From Rhodoblastus sp963703385 (GTDB lineage: Bacteria; Pseudomonadota; Alphaproteobacteria; Rhizobiales; Beijerinckiaceae), in the NCBI GenBank assembly GCA_963703385.1, contig OY969816.1:124001-188000 (forward strand): 64,000 nucleotides of DNA. Reading direction: 5' to 3'. This document shows, in pieces, positions 1-7,819 of this stretch (position 1 is its first letter; every line of letters starts with the position of its first letter). Both the position numbers and the translations under genes were made by a program. The notes beneath the pieces were generated by a model that saw nothing but the letters and a program-made list of their open reading frames with translations, searched no databases and was not told where the DNA came from.

Positions 1-794
1 CCTTGGGTCTGCGGCCGTTGGGGCGTGACCGCAGGTCCGGCGTTAGGCGCTCTCTGCGCCGGCTGGCCGGGCGCGGCGCCCGCGCCTGCGCCTGCGCCAT
101 TGAACTCCCCCGGGCGCGCCGTCGCCGCGATCGCAGGATGGCCGTTGTTATGCGTCAACTGCAGCGCCGGGTTCTTGGCCGCCATTTGAACATGAGTCAC
201 CTGCGCTTGCGTCGGCGGGATGCGCGGTTCGCGCGCGGCGGCGGCCTCCTGCTGTGTGGGCGTCGCCATGATCCCGCCGGGGCCGCCAGTGTAACTGACC
301 CGAGGCCCTTGATTGACGATGACCGGCTTCTCGTAGACGTTGGCGATGGAAGCGTTGTTGATGTTGTTGACCGTGCGGTTGTAGAAGAAATTGTTGTTTC
401 GCCAGTATCCGCCCTGGTAGCCGGCACCGCCGTAGCCGAAGCCATAGTTCACGCCACCATAAAATCCGACGGTAGCCCCCCAATAGCCTGCATGAAACGC
501 AAAGGCGCCGTCGCTCCAGCCCCAATAGCCTGGCGTCCACAACAGGCCGGGGCGCGGTGGCTGCGCCCAGGTGCCGGGCACCCAGTAATAGCCGGAATCG
601 TCAGAAACAGACCAATAACCCGGCGCCCAGAGGTAGCCCGGGCCCGGAATGGGCGGTTGTTGATATTCGGGCAGCGGCGGCGGCGCGGCGTCGACGACTT
701 CCCGGCAGACCATGCGCGCCTGCGCGACCGGAATTGCGGCCGCGAGTCCGATGAAACTGATCGACGCCAATGCAATGGTTCGAATGAGACGCAT
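1..794 (-). CDS. YXWGXW-repeat secreted protein (3' end outside window)
   Basis: The minus-strand frame is open from an ATG at 794 to the window edge, so the C-terminus is missing. The N-terminus (MRLIRTIALASISFIGLAAA) is a signal peptide ending near VAQA. Residues 50-110 carry aromatic repeats (YLWAPGYWSV, YYWVPGTW, LLWTPGYWGW) typical of the YXWGXW repeat family of Gram-negative envelope proteins of unknown function. A Gly/Tyr/Asn-rich middle and a Pro/Ala/Gln-rich tail follow. A GGAG ribosome site lies about 10 bases upstream. The plus-strand open frame over the same DNA is Arg-rich and looks like a shadow. Confidence 0.8.
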   Translation of the reverse strand, partial: MRLIRTIALASISFIGLAAAIPVAQARMVCREVVDAAPPPLPEYQQPPIPGPGYLWAPGYWSVSDDSGYYWVPGTWAQPPRPGLLWTPGYWGWSDGAFAFHAGYWGATVGFYGGVNYGFGYGGAGYQGGYWRNNNFFYNRTVNNINNASIANVYEKPVIVNQGPRVSYTGGPGGIMATPTQQEAAAAREPRIPPTQAQVTHVQMAAKNPALQLTHNNGHPAIAATARPGEFNGAGAGAGAAPGQPAQRAPNAGPAVTPQRPQTQ

Positions 795-1236
795 TCGTCA
801 AGCTCCATTTGAGATTGAAATCATTGACAGGTTCGGCGAGTCGAGCTGAACCCGGGGTGAACGGCCGCCAAGACATTCCGGCCGATTCCGCCCATGTTTA
901 ATCTGATTCGAGCGAGATCTTGTCTCAAAAAATGGCGACCGCCTTGCGGAAATTTCGCACAACGCCGGCCTTGGGCGCCGGCAGCATGAGCTGTTGCGCC
1001 CATACCGCGCCTGTTGCGACAAACGCCGCCCCAACGCTTAGCGCGTTCGGAAATCATGGAGTCGAACGCGCTCGGCTATTTCATTGTTTTGCCGCATATT
1101 CTGATCCGAAAAGTCTAGCAACTTTTCGGGAATATGCTCTGGTTCCGTTCGAAGAAGCGGCGCTCGCGGCCGTGCTTCCGTCTTGCAAAGACGCCCCGAT
1201 CCGGCCACTCTTGCGCGCGAACCGCGGGGAGGCGTC
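795..1236. other. Intergenic region between two divergent genes
   Basis: No convincing gene is seen in these 440 bases. The left part holds the leader of the YXWGXW gene. A dispersed palindromic repeat copy occupies about 1041-1138. The remaining 100 bases lead into the SDR gene, with a GGGGAGG ribosome site at its end. Confidence 0.5.
1041..1138 (-). repeat. Dispersed intergenic palindromic repeat, family 1, copy A
   Basis: This copy reads in inverse orientation to the one at 8421-8521. Shared pieces are a hairpin around CCGAAAAGT...ACTTTTCGG flanked by GCATATTCTGATC-like sequence, an ATTGTTTTG spacer, and a terminal pair of GCGCGTTCG / CGAACGCGC arms. Repeats of this build are widespread between genes in Hyphomicrobiales; their function is unknown. 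Confidence 0.7.
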
Positions 1237-1923
1237 ATGGAGAAGAGAATCGTCGTCGTCACGGGCGCTTTCGGCGTTCTTGGCCGGGCGGTGGTCAGGC
1301 GCGCGCTCGAACTGGGGGCTTTTGTCGCGCAGGTGGACAGGGGCGACGCGGCCCCCGGCGCGGACGACGCGGCGCGGAATCTTGTGCTCCCGGGCGTCGA
1401 CCTTGCCGACCCCGACGCGGCGCGCGCGGCCTTTGCGCGCATCGGCGCGCATTTCGGCGGAATCGACGCGCTGCTCAATGTCGCCGGCGGCTTCGTCTGG
1501 CGGCAAGTCGCGGGGGGCGACCTCGCCGCCTGGGACCGCATGTATGCGCTGAACCTGCGCACCGCGGTTGCCGCCTGCATGTCGGCGCTGCCTTTCCTCG
1601 AAAGGAGCGGCTCGGGCGCCATCGTCAATGTCGGCGCTTTCGGCGCGGTGAAAGCCGGCGCCGGCATGGGCGCCTATGCCGCCTCCAAGGCGGGGATCGC
1701 CAAACTGACCGAAAGCCTCGCCGAGGAGCTGAAAGGCAAGGTGACGGTCAACGCCGTCCTGCCCTCGATCATCGACACGCCGGCCAATCGCGCCGATATG
1801 CCGGACGCCGATTTCGGCAAATGGGTGCGCCCGGAGGATCTGGCCGAGGCCATGTTGTTCCTGGCCTCGAAAAAATCGCGCGCCATCACCGGCGCGCTCC
1901 TGCCGGTGACCGGAGGCGTGTAA
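1237..1923 (+). CDS. SDR family oxidoreductase
   Basis: This is a 228-residue short-chain dehydrogenase/reductase, a normal length for a classical SDR. The nucleotide-binding motif TGAFGVLG is at residues 9-16, NVAGG at 81-85, a conserved Asn at 106, and the catalytic pair YAASK (Tyr147, Lys151). The position of the usual catalytic Ser, 13 residues before the Tyr, is Ala134, so activity may be altered. The ATG at 1237 is preferred over an upstream ATG because GGGGAGG lies just before it. The substrate cannot be read from the sequence. Confidence 0.85.
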   Translation: MEKRIVVVTGAFGVLGRAVVRRALELGAFVAQVDRGDAAPGADDAARNLVLPGVDLADPDAARAAFARIGAHFGGIDALLNVAGGFVWRQVAGGDLAAWDRMYALNLRTAVAACMSALPFLERSGSGAIVNVGAFGAVKAGAGMGAYAASKAGIAKLTESLAEELKGKVTVNAVLPSIIDTPANRADMPDADFGKWVRPEDLAEAMLFLASKKSRAITGALLPVTGGV

Positions 1924-2007
1924 GGAGATCTTTCGCGTGCTTGGCCGCCAGCCTCGCACAAGAATGCCGCCTTAGCCTCGACGCGGAGAATCGCAGTCGA
2001 GGACGCG

Positions 2008-2430
2008 ATGCACACGCCACACATCAAGCCGCAGAACTTCAATTATCCGATCGGGCTCCAATCGCGTGCGGCGAAGACCAAAAAGGCCGATCCCGACCTC
2101 GTCCTTCCGGCCTCCGAATGGGAATGCAACGGAAAAAGGCGGGATCGCCGTTTCGAATCGAGCCGGCCGGACGACGCGCCGGAAAACGCCGATGAAGCTT
2201 TTGGGCCTTCGTCCGTGGCGAGCGGGGGTTCCGACGTTGCTCGGCGAAAGGCGCCGGCCCTTGCGGCGAAGGGCGTCGGGGATCCTGAACTTCAGAAGCT
2301 TCTCGACGCCATATCGGTGGACCGCCCGGTTGCGCCGTTGCCAGAGGCGTTCGGAAAAGCCGGCGGGGACGAACCCTCCCTGGCGGATTTGCTTGAAAGC
2401 GCCGCTCAGACGCGCGGCCCGGCCCGGTGA
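2008..2430 (+). CDS. Hypothetical protein
   Basis: A 140-residue protein of unrecognised family with no signal peptide or membrane segment. The N-terminal third is basic; the C-terminal half has Leu-rich short helices (ELQKLLDAI, SLADLLESA). Its stop codon overlaps the GTG start of the GNAT gene (GTGA), which suggests translational coupling. The function is unknown. Confidence 0.6.
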   Translation: MHTPHIKPQNFNYPIGLQSRAAKTKKADPDLVLPASEWECNGKRRDRRFESSRPDDAPENADEAFGPSSVASGGSDVARRKAPALAAKGVGDPELQKLLDAISVDRPVAPLPEAFGKAGGDEPSLADLLESAAQTRGPAR

Positions 2431-3074
2431 ACTGCGCCTTATCCCTCGCGCCGCATGGACCGGCGGCCTCCCCGCTCCAGGTCCGCATGCGCGAAGGCAG
2501 GGACGACGAGGCCATTTTTCATCTGGTCAATGAAGACAGCTTCCAGCGTTTCGCCACCAACAAGAAACCCTTTTGCTCGATCGAGGTCTTTCGCAACTGG
2601 ATGGCGGGCCTGGGCGAAAATCGTTTCGAGATCGTCGTCGAATGGGACGCCGCCGTCGCCGGCTTCGGCGGCCTTTACCTGCTGCCGGACCGCCAAAGCC
2701 ACGTCGGATGGCTCTTTCTCGGCGTCAAAGCCGAATTCCAGGGCCGCGGCGCCGGCGACATGCTGATGCGGACGCTGGTCGCCGCGGCCGATATTCTCTT
2801 CGGTCTCGGACGCCTCCAGTTGACGGTCTACGCCGACAATGAAATCGCCATGAGCCTTTACCGCAAATACGGGTTCCGGATCGAGGGACGGCATCGGAAT
2901 TTCGTGCGGCGCGAAGATGGCTTTGTCGACGCTTTTTCAATGGCGCGGCTTCGCGCGGAGGCGGGACCGCCGAAATCGGACGGCGACCTGCGCGGGCGCC
3001 TCGGCCGGTTCGCGCGGCAGAGCGCGTCGGGGCGGAAGCCGGCGACGGCCCCCGAACGGGATCCGCTCGCATAG
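2427..3074 (+). CDS. GNAT family N-acetyltransferase
   Basis: A 215-residue protein starting with GTG that overlaps the previous stop. The GNAT core spans residues 20-175. The acetyl-CoA pyrophosphate-binding loop reads QGRGAGDMLM, followed by the strand LQLTVYADNEIAMSLYRKYGF typical of the RimI/PhnO-like group. A disordered, basic tail of about 40 residues follows the domain. The acceptor substrate is not predictable. Confidence 0.85.
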   Translation: MNCALSLAPHGPAASPLQVRMREGRDDEAIFHLVNEDSFQRFATNKKPFCSIEVFRNWMAGLGENRFEIVVEWDAAVAGFGGLYLLPDRQSHVGWLFLGVKAEFQGRGAGDMLMRTLVAAADILFGLGRLQLTVYADNEIAMSLYRKYGFRIEGRHRNFVRREDGFVDAFSMARLRAEAGPPKSDGDLRGRLGRFARQSASGRKPATAPERDPLA

Positions 3075-3119
3075 CGAAGGCTTGTCGAACCGAATGGGGC
3101 AGACCCGGAGAATCCCTGG

Positions 3120-4487
3120 ATGGGCGTCGAGCAGCGGCCAGACTCATTTTTCGACCAGGCGGTGGCGCTCGCGCGGCGCGGCGACAACGAGGCCGCCAAG
3201 GCGGCCTATCTGGGGGCCTTGCGTCTCGACCCAACTCATTTCGACGCGCTGAACGATCTCGCCTGCCTGCTTCACGCCGAAGGCCGGTTCTCGGCCGCGC
3301 GGCTCGCTTACGCCCAGGCCGCCGCGCTGCATCCGAACAATCCGGCGGGACGCGTCAATTTCGGCAATTTCCTGCTCGAAGCCGACGATCACGCCGGCGC
3401 GGAAATCCACTACCGCGCCGCATTGGCGGCGGCCCCGGACCTGCCGCGGGCGCATCAGGGGCTGGCGCGCGTCCTCGCCGCGCGCGGCGAAGAGGCCGCG
3501 GAGCATTGGCGGAAGGGCTTTGGCGGGCGCAACGCCGTCGTTCGCCGCCGTTATCGCGGCTGTGGCGAGGAAGTTCCGGTTCTTCTTCTGGTGTCCGCCA
3601 GGCTCGGCAATGTCGCGACAAGGCGCTGGCTCGACGACCGCGATTTCGCGGTGACCGAAATTTTCGCCGAATTTTTCGATTTTCGCGAAAAGCTTCCCGA
3701 ACATCGCCTGCTGATCAACGCCATCGGCGACGCCGATCTCTGCGCGGACGACCTGGAAAAAGCCCGCGCCGTGCGGGCGCGCTCCACGGCGCCGGCGATC
3801 AACGCCCCACGCCTTGTGCAAGCCACGCGCCGCGAGGACAACGATCGCCGGCTCTCGCTTATTCCCGGCGTCCGGACCGCGCGGGCGCGGCGATTTTCGA
3901 AACAATCGCTGCTGGCCGAAGCAAACCTGGACTTTCCGCTGCTGCTACGCGCGCCGGGCTTCCACACCGGGCGCCATTTCCTGAAATTGGACGCGCGCGA
4001 CCTATTGCCCGAGGCGCTGGCGCGCCTGCCCGAAGGCGATGTCCTCGTTCTGCAACATCTCGACGCGCGCGGAGCGGACGGTTTTTTCCGCAAATTCCGC
4101 GTCATGTTCGTGGACGGCAAAATCTATCCCCTGCATCTGGCGGTCTCCCGCCATTGGCTGGTCCATTATTTCTCGTCCGACATGGCGGAAAACGCCGAAT
4201 TTCGCGCCGAGGAGCAACGTTTCCTGCAGGCCATGCCGGAGTTTCTCGGTCCGAAAGCTTTTGCCGCGCTTCAGGCGGTCGAACGCGAGCTGGGCCTCGA
4301 CTTTGGCGGCGTGGATTTCGGCCACGCGCCGGACGGCGCGCTGCTGTTGTTCGAGGCCAATGCGACCATGAATGTGTTTCCGCCCGACGGCGATCCCAAA
4401 TGGGATTATCGGCGCCCGGCGGTGGAGACGATTTTGCGCGCGGCGCGGGATATGACGAAATCGCGCGCGGGCGCGCCGCAAGGCTGA
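3120..4487 (+). CDS. TPR protein with ATP-grasp-like C-terminal domain
   Basis: A 455-residue protein in two parts. Residues 5-125 are three or so tetratricopeptide repeats (AVALARRGDNEAAKAAYLGAL, AYAQAAALHP, AEIHYRAALAAAPD). Residues 150-445 resemble an ATP-grasp fold: a nucleotide-lid-like strand (DVLVLQHLDARG), then KFRVMFVDGKIYPLHLA, and near the end GVDFG and LLLFEANATM, the positions of the metal-binding Glu/Asn of ATP-grasp ligases. This suggests a carboxylate-amine ligase or peptide-modifying enzyme with a protein-binding arm. The substrate is unknown. A strong terminator follows at 4609. Confidence 0.65.
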   Translation: MGVEQRPDSFFDQAVALARRGDNEAAKAAYLGALRLDPTHFDALNDLACLLHAEGRFSAARLAYAQAAALHPNNPAGRVNFGNFLLEADDHAGAEIHYRAALAAAPDLPRAHQGLARVLAARGEEAAEHWRKGFGGRNAVVRRRYRGCGEEVPVLLLVSARLGNVATRRWLDDRDFAVTEIFAEFFDFREKLPEHRLLINAIGDADLCADDLEKARAVRARSTAPAINAPRLVQATRREDNDRRLSLIPGVRTARARRFSKQSLLAEANLDFPLLLRAPGFHTGRHFLKLDARDLLPEALARLPEGDVLVLQHLDARGADGFFRKFRVMFVDGKIYPLHLAVSRHWLVHYFSSDMAENAEFRAEEQRFLQAMPEFLGPKAFAALQAVERELGLDFGGVDFGHAPDGALLLFEANATMNVFPPDGDPKWDYRRPAVETILRAARDMTKSRAGAPQG

Positions 4488-4608
4488 CCGGCTCACGAAG
4501 CCGCAAACCGGCGGCGAAAAATGCGCGGGCGGCGGCTGGCGCCATCATCACCATCACCACGGCGACGAATAATCGAGGCGATTTCCGGCACCATAGGATG
4601 CTGACGGC

Positions 4609-4640
4609 GAAAGCGGACGCTCCCGGGAGCGTCCGCTTTC
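4609..4640. terminator. Bidirectional hairpin terminator
   Basis: A perfect 32-base palindrome (arms GAAAGCGGACGCTCCC / GGGAGCGTCCGCTTTC) is followed by GTCTTTT. It lies between the convergent ends of the TPR/ATP-grasp gene and the minus-strand gene at 4677, so it can serve both. Confidence 0.75.
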
Positions 4641-4676
4641 GTCTTTTCAACGAATGACGCCCGTCGCCATTCAAGA

Positions 4677-5534
4677 TCAAATTTCGACAAGGCCGCGAAG
4701 GCGTCGCCAGCAATCCCCGGCGGCGATCTCGTCGGGCGTCCATTGGGTATAGGCGAGATTCGCCAGCCATTGGCAACGGTCGCCCCGCCAGGGCTTTTCA
4801 AGGCCGTCCAGCGAATGGGACGAAACCTCCCCGGCGAAATTGTGCGGGCTGAGGCAAATGACCGGAACGCCGGCGATGGCGGCGTCGATCGCCGATCCGC
4901 TGGTGAGGGCGATCCAGGTTTCCGCCCGCGCCAGATCGTGTTTCAGCGGCTGGCGCGAGATTTCGACGCCTAACGAGGATGCGGCCTGGCCCCAATCCGT
5001 GTGCAAATCGAGAGGATGCGGCCGAATGACGATCCGCCGCCTGGAAAAACGCTCGACATGGCTGGCGACATCGATCGCCCATTCTGTAACGTCGACGCCG
5101 TCGAGCGAAAAGTCGCCGGGCAATTGTCCTGCGATGACGATGGCGCCGCTGCGGTCCTCCTTCCAGGGAGCCAAGGCCAGCCCCATGGCTTTGGCGCGAT
5201 CGTCCGGCATGTTTTCGGCGTAAAACCTGCCGCCGCGATGGACATGATCGAAGCCGACGCGGTGATGCCGCCGCCTGAGCCCGCGGATGAGCGGCGTTTC
5301 GACGATCAGCAGGTTCCTGCCATGGAGATTCCTGATGGCGCGCGCCGCGCGCGCCCGCTCCGGCCAGCCGTTCCGCGGCGACCACATGATCGCCGCGACA
5401 TCGCATGCGACATATTTGGCGAGTGAAATCTCGACCGCATCGCCGAGAACCGATAGACCCGGCGCCAATTTTTCGTGGATGAAATCGATTTCACTGCGAT
5501 TCTGGACGGTGCGCTCGAAGACGACGATTTTCAT
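4677..5534 (-). CDS. Capsule-synthesis-like protein of unknown function
   Basis: A 285-residue soluble protein. The C-terminal half resembles the nucleotide-sugar domain of GT-B-like capsule proteins: IVIRPHPLDLH at about residue 165, then TSGSAIDAAIAGVPVICLS near residue 220, a Gly/Ser turn and helix that binds a phosphate donor in related families. The middle has a YAENMPDD segment and APWKEDRSGAIVIAGQLPGD. The ATG at 5534 is chosen because the protein then begins MKIVVFERT as a clean beta strand. It is probably a glycan-processing enzyme; substrate and partner are unknown. Confidence 0.6.
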   Translation of the reverse strand: MKIVVFERTVQNRSEIDFIHEKLAPGLSVLGDAVEISLAKYVACDVAAIMWSPRNGWPERARAARAIRNLHGRNLLIVETPLIRGLRRRHHRVGFDHVHRGGRFYAENMPDDRAKAMGLALAPWKEDRSGAIVIAGQLPGDFSLDGVDVTEWAIDVASHVERFSRRRIVIRPHPLDLHTDWGQAASSLGVEISRQPLKHDLARAETWIALTSGSAIDAAIAGVPVICLSPHNFAGEVSSHSLDGLEKPWRGDRCQWLANLAYTQWTPDEIAAGDCWRRLRGLVEI

Positions 5535-5849
5535 TGTCCTTGTTTTCCGTCGGAGAGCCGCCAACCAGTCCCGTCGCGAAATTTCGTCGGATTCGGGGCC
5601 GATATCTCGAATGTCCGCAAGACTGTCCGGGCCAAACTGAACCGCGGGTGAACAACCGCTGGTTGCGTGTGTTCGGCCCGCTTTGGCGCGCCCACGTCCC
5701 GCGGCTCCGGGCCGGTCCTTCCCCGGCGCCGCCTTCCGCCCCGGCGCGCATCAGGCGCTGGAACTCGCGAAATTGCGCTGGCGCAAGGTTTTGTGGCCAA
5801 TGTCCGATTATATCCGGCTTACAATTCGCAAAGCCTCCGCGAGGACGAT
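5535..5849. other. Intergenic promoter region of the hemerythrin gene
   Basis: No gene is seen here. The right side carries a FixK/FNR-type box at 5773-5786 and a possible -10 element near 5808-5813. The left side has degenerate sequence (CTGAACCGCGGGTGAAC) that weakly resembles sequence near 850 in this window. Confidence 0.5.
5773..5786 (+). promoter_or_regulatory. FixK/FNR-type operator upstream of hemerythrin gene
   Basis: TTGCGCTGGCGCAA is a perfect palindrome matching the rhizobial FixK box TTG(A/C)-N6-(T/G)CAA. Its centre is 5779.5. An AT-rich GATTATAT at 5806-5813 would place the transcript start near 5820, putting the box at about -41, the usual class II activation position. This predicts induction of the hemerythrin gene under low oxygen. 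Confidence 0.65.
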
Positions 5850-6257
5850 ATGAAACTTCCGCGATTGCCCCTCGGCGTTCGGGTGATGGACGAGGACCAT
5901 TACGTTCTGGAGCAGATGTTCGCGCAGGCGGCGCAGATCGAGGAGTCCGGCCTTGCGGCGCATCTCGACGCGATTCTCGCCGAAATCGCCGCCCATTTCG
6001 CGCGCGAGGAGGCGGAAATGGAGCGGGCCGCCGTGCCCATTCTTCCCTGTCATCGCGTCCAGCACGCGGCGCTGCTCATTGAGGCGGAAAAGCTCAGGGC
6101 GGTTTTCCCCAACGCCGAGCCACAGGCCCGGCGTCGTGTCATCGCTTTCAGTCTGGCGCAGCTCGTCGCCGATCATGTCGCGGGCCCGGACCGGGTTTCG
6201 TCCGACTTTTTTGCCGAGAAAATCGACACTTCCGCCCCGGATCGCCGCAGCGCGTGA
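5850..6257 (+). CDS. Hemerythrin-domain protein
   Basis: A 135-residue single-domain hemerythrin, the usual size for bacterial forms. Candidate di-iron ligands are all visible: His in MDEDHYVLEQ, His and Glu in AAHFAREEAEM, two His in PCHRVQHAALL, and the C-terminal His and Asp in DHVAGPD. Such proteins bind oxygen reversibly and act in oxygen transport, storage or sensing in the cytoplasm. The start is fixed by GAGGAC just before the ATG. The upstream FixK-type box suggests low-oxygen control. Confidence 0.85.
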   Translation: MKLPRLPLGVRVMDEDHYVLEQMFAQAAQIEESGLAAHLDAILAEIAAHFAREEAEMERAAVPILPCHRVQHAALLIEAEKLRAVFPNAEPQARRRVIAFSLAQLVADHVAGPDRVSSDFFAEKIDTSAPDRRSA

Positions 6258-6386
6258 TTTCCGGCGGCCAGCGCCGCGAATGCGCCGGTCCAGCTTGGTT
6301 TTTTCGCGCAATCGCAATAGCCTAGCGTGGGATCGCTGCCGGAGCAAAAGCCGGCAGGCGGTCGGCGCGGGCTGGAACGGAGCGCG

Positions 6387-6831
6387 ATGCGACGGAAATT
6401 GACCCGAATTTATCCGGATTACGCGGCCGAGGCTCTTTTCTCCCTGGTGAACGATAGCGAATCCTATCCCTCCTTCGCGCCATTCTGCCTTCGCGCGCAG
6501 GTTCTGGCGCGAGCGGGGGACTGGCGGCGGGTGGAGAATATTTTCGGCTTTGGCCGCTGGCGCTTCGCCTTTATCAGCGAAGCCCGCGCCACGCCGCCGC
6601 GCGAGCTCGTCATCGAGTTCCTTCGACCGCCCCTTTCGCGCTTTTCGCCTGCGCTGGCTGTTCGAGCCCCAGGGCGAGGGCTGCCGGCTGACCTGCGACT
6701 GGCGGATGGAATTCTACTCGCCTTTGCTCAATATCGCGGCGGCGCTGGCGGCGGACGAAGCGCAGGAGCGCGCCCTGGCGGCCTTCGAGCGCCGCGCGGC
6801 GCTCGCATTCGGAAAAGGGGAGACGACATGA
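6387..6831 (+). pseudogene. COQ10/RatA-like START-domain protein, frameshifted
   Basis: The first half (6387-6620) encodes MRRKLTRIYPDYAAEALFSL and continues through YPSFAPFC, matching COQ10-like polyketide-cyclase/START proteins that bind ubiquinone. Near 6621-6625 the reading continues in another frame as DRPFRAFRLRWLFEPQGEG, ending FGKGETT and a stop at 6831. A single extra base in CTTCGACC explains the shift. The restored protein would be about 147 residues, a normal family length. The last codons overlap the menA start (ATGA). It is either a true pseudogene or a sequence error. Confidence 0.75.
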
Positions 6832-7754
6832 CCCTGAGCCAAAGCCGTGCGAGCGCGGCGCGTCTCGCCGTCTGGATCGCCGCGGCGCGGCCGCGCACCC
6901 TGTCGATGGCTGTGGCGCCAGTCTTCGTCGGCGCCTGTCTGGCCAGGAATTTCGTGGAGCGGATCGATTTTCTGGCCGTGTTTGTCGCGGCCCTGTCAGC
7001 GGTCTGCATTCAAATCGCCACCAACCTTTTCAACGACGCCCGCGACTTCGAGCGTGGCGGGGACGGGCCGGGCCGTCTGGGGCCGAAACGCGTCGCCGCC
7101 AGCGGATTGCTCGCGCCAGGCGAGATCAAGAACGCGGCCTTCGGCCTTTTCGCTTTGGCGGCGATCGGCGGGCTTTATCTCGTCGCCGTCGGCGGCTGGC
7201 CGATTCTCCTCCTCGGCCTGCTCTCGATCCTTTCCGGCTACGCCTATAGCGGCGGTCCGGCGCCGATTTCCCATTCGCCCTTCGGCGAGCTTGTCGTCAT
7301 CGCCTTTTTCGGCCTCGGCGCGGTCGGCGGAACCTTTTGGCTCGCGGCGCATGCCTTTGGCGCGGCGCCCCTTGATTTTGGCGCGGCGCCACTTCTGGCC
7401 GGGCTGGCGCTTGGTCTGTTCGCGGCGGGCGTGCTGATGGTCAATAATTATCGCGACGCCGCCGCCGACGCCCGGATCGGGCGCCGGACTCTGGCCATTG
7501 TCGCCGGGCCCCGCGCCTCGCGGTTGTTGTTCGCGGCGATGATGGGCGCGCCCTTTCTCATCCTGGGTTTTCTGGTCGCGCTGGCGCCTCATCGCGCGCT
7601 GTGGTTCGCATTTGGCGCGCTGCCGATGGCGCTCATCCAGGTTCGCCGGATTTACGCCGAGCCGCCGGGGCCGGGGCTCAATGCCTTGCTGGCGCGCACG
7701 GCCCAAGTTCAGGCGCTTTACGCGCTTCTGCTGGGGATCGGCGCGCTGGCGTGA
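6828..7754 (+). CDS. menA: MenA-type polyprenyltransferase (1,4-dihydroxy-2-naphthoate family)
   Basis: A 308-residue polytopic UbiA-superfamily enzyme. The first Asp-rich motif is NLFNDARDFERGGD (residues 66-79); the second is NNYRDAAADARIGRRTLAI, which with the RPRTLSMAVAP N-terminus is characteristic of MenA, the enzyme joining a prenyl chain to dihydroxynaphthoate in menaquinone synthesis. About eight membrane helices are apparent. It starts inside the stop of the COQ10-like gene, so the two were probably one operon of quinone genes. UbiA-like enzymes on other substrates remain possible. Confidence 0.75.
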   Translation: MTLSQSRASAARLAVWIAAARPRTLSMAVAPVFVGACLARNFVERIDFLAVFVAALSAVCIQIATNLFNDARDFERGGDGPGRLGPKRVAASGLLAPGEIKNAAFGLFALAAIGGLYLVAVGGWPILLLGLLSILSGYAYSGGPAPISHSPFGELVVIAFFGLGAVGGTFWLAAHAFGAAPLDFGAAPLLAGLALGLFAAGVLMVNNYRDAAADARIGRRTLAIVAGPRASRLLFAAMMGAPFLILGFLVALAPHRALWFAFGALPMALIQVRRIYAEPPGPGLNALLARTAQVQALYALLLGIGALA

Positions 7755-7819
7755 CCGGGCCTCGCTTTTCAAAGCCGACGCGGCGGTCCATAGTGCGGCG
7801 CCGTTTTCCGGAGACGCCG

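Noticed and set aside
835..880. Similarity between CTGAACCCGGGGTGAACGG near 850 and CTGAACCGCGGGTGAACAA near 5640.
   Set aside because: The shared stretch is short and its surroundings do not align well enough to call a repeat family.
4455..4572. A frame ending HHHHHHGDE just after the TPR/ATP-grasp gene, resembling a His-tag or metal-binding tail.
   Set aside because: The frame opens after a TGA at 4453 and has no ATG, GTG or TTG start nor a ribosome site; the run comes from a CATCAC-rich stretch.
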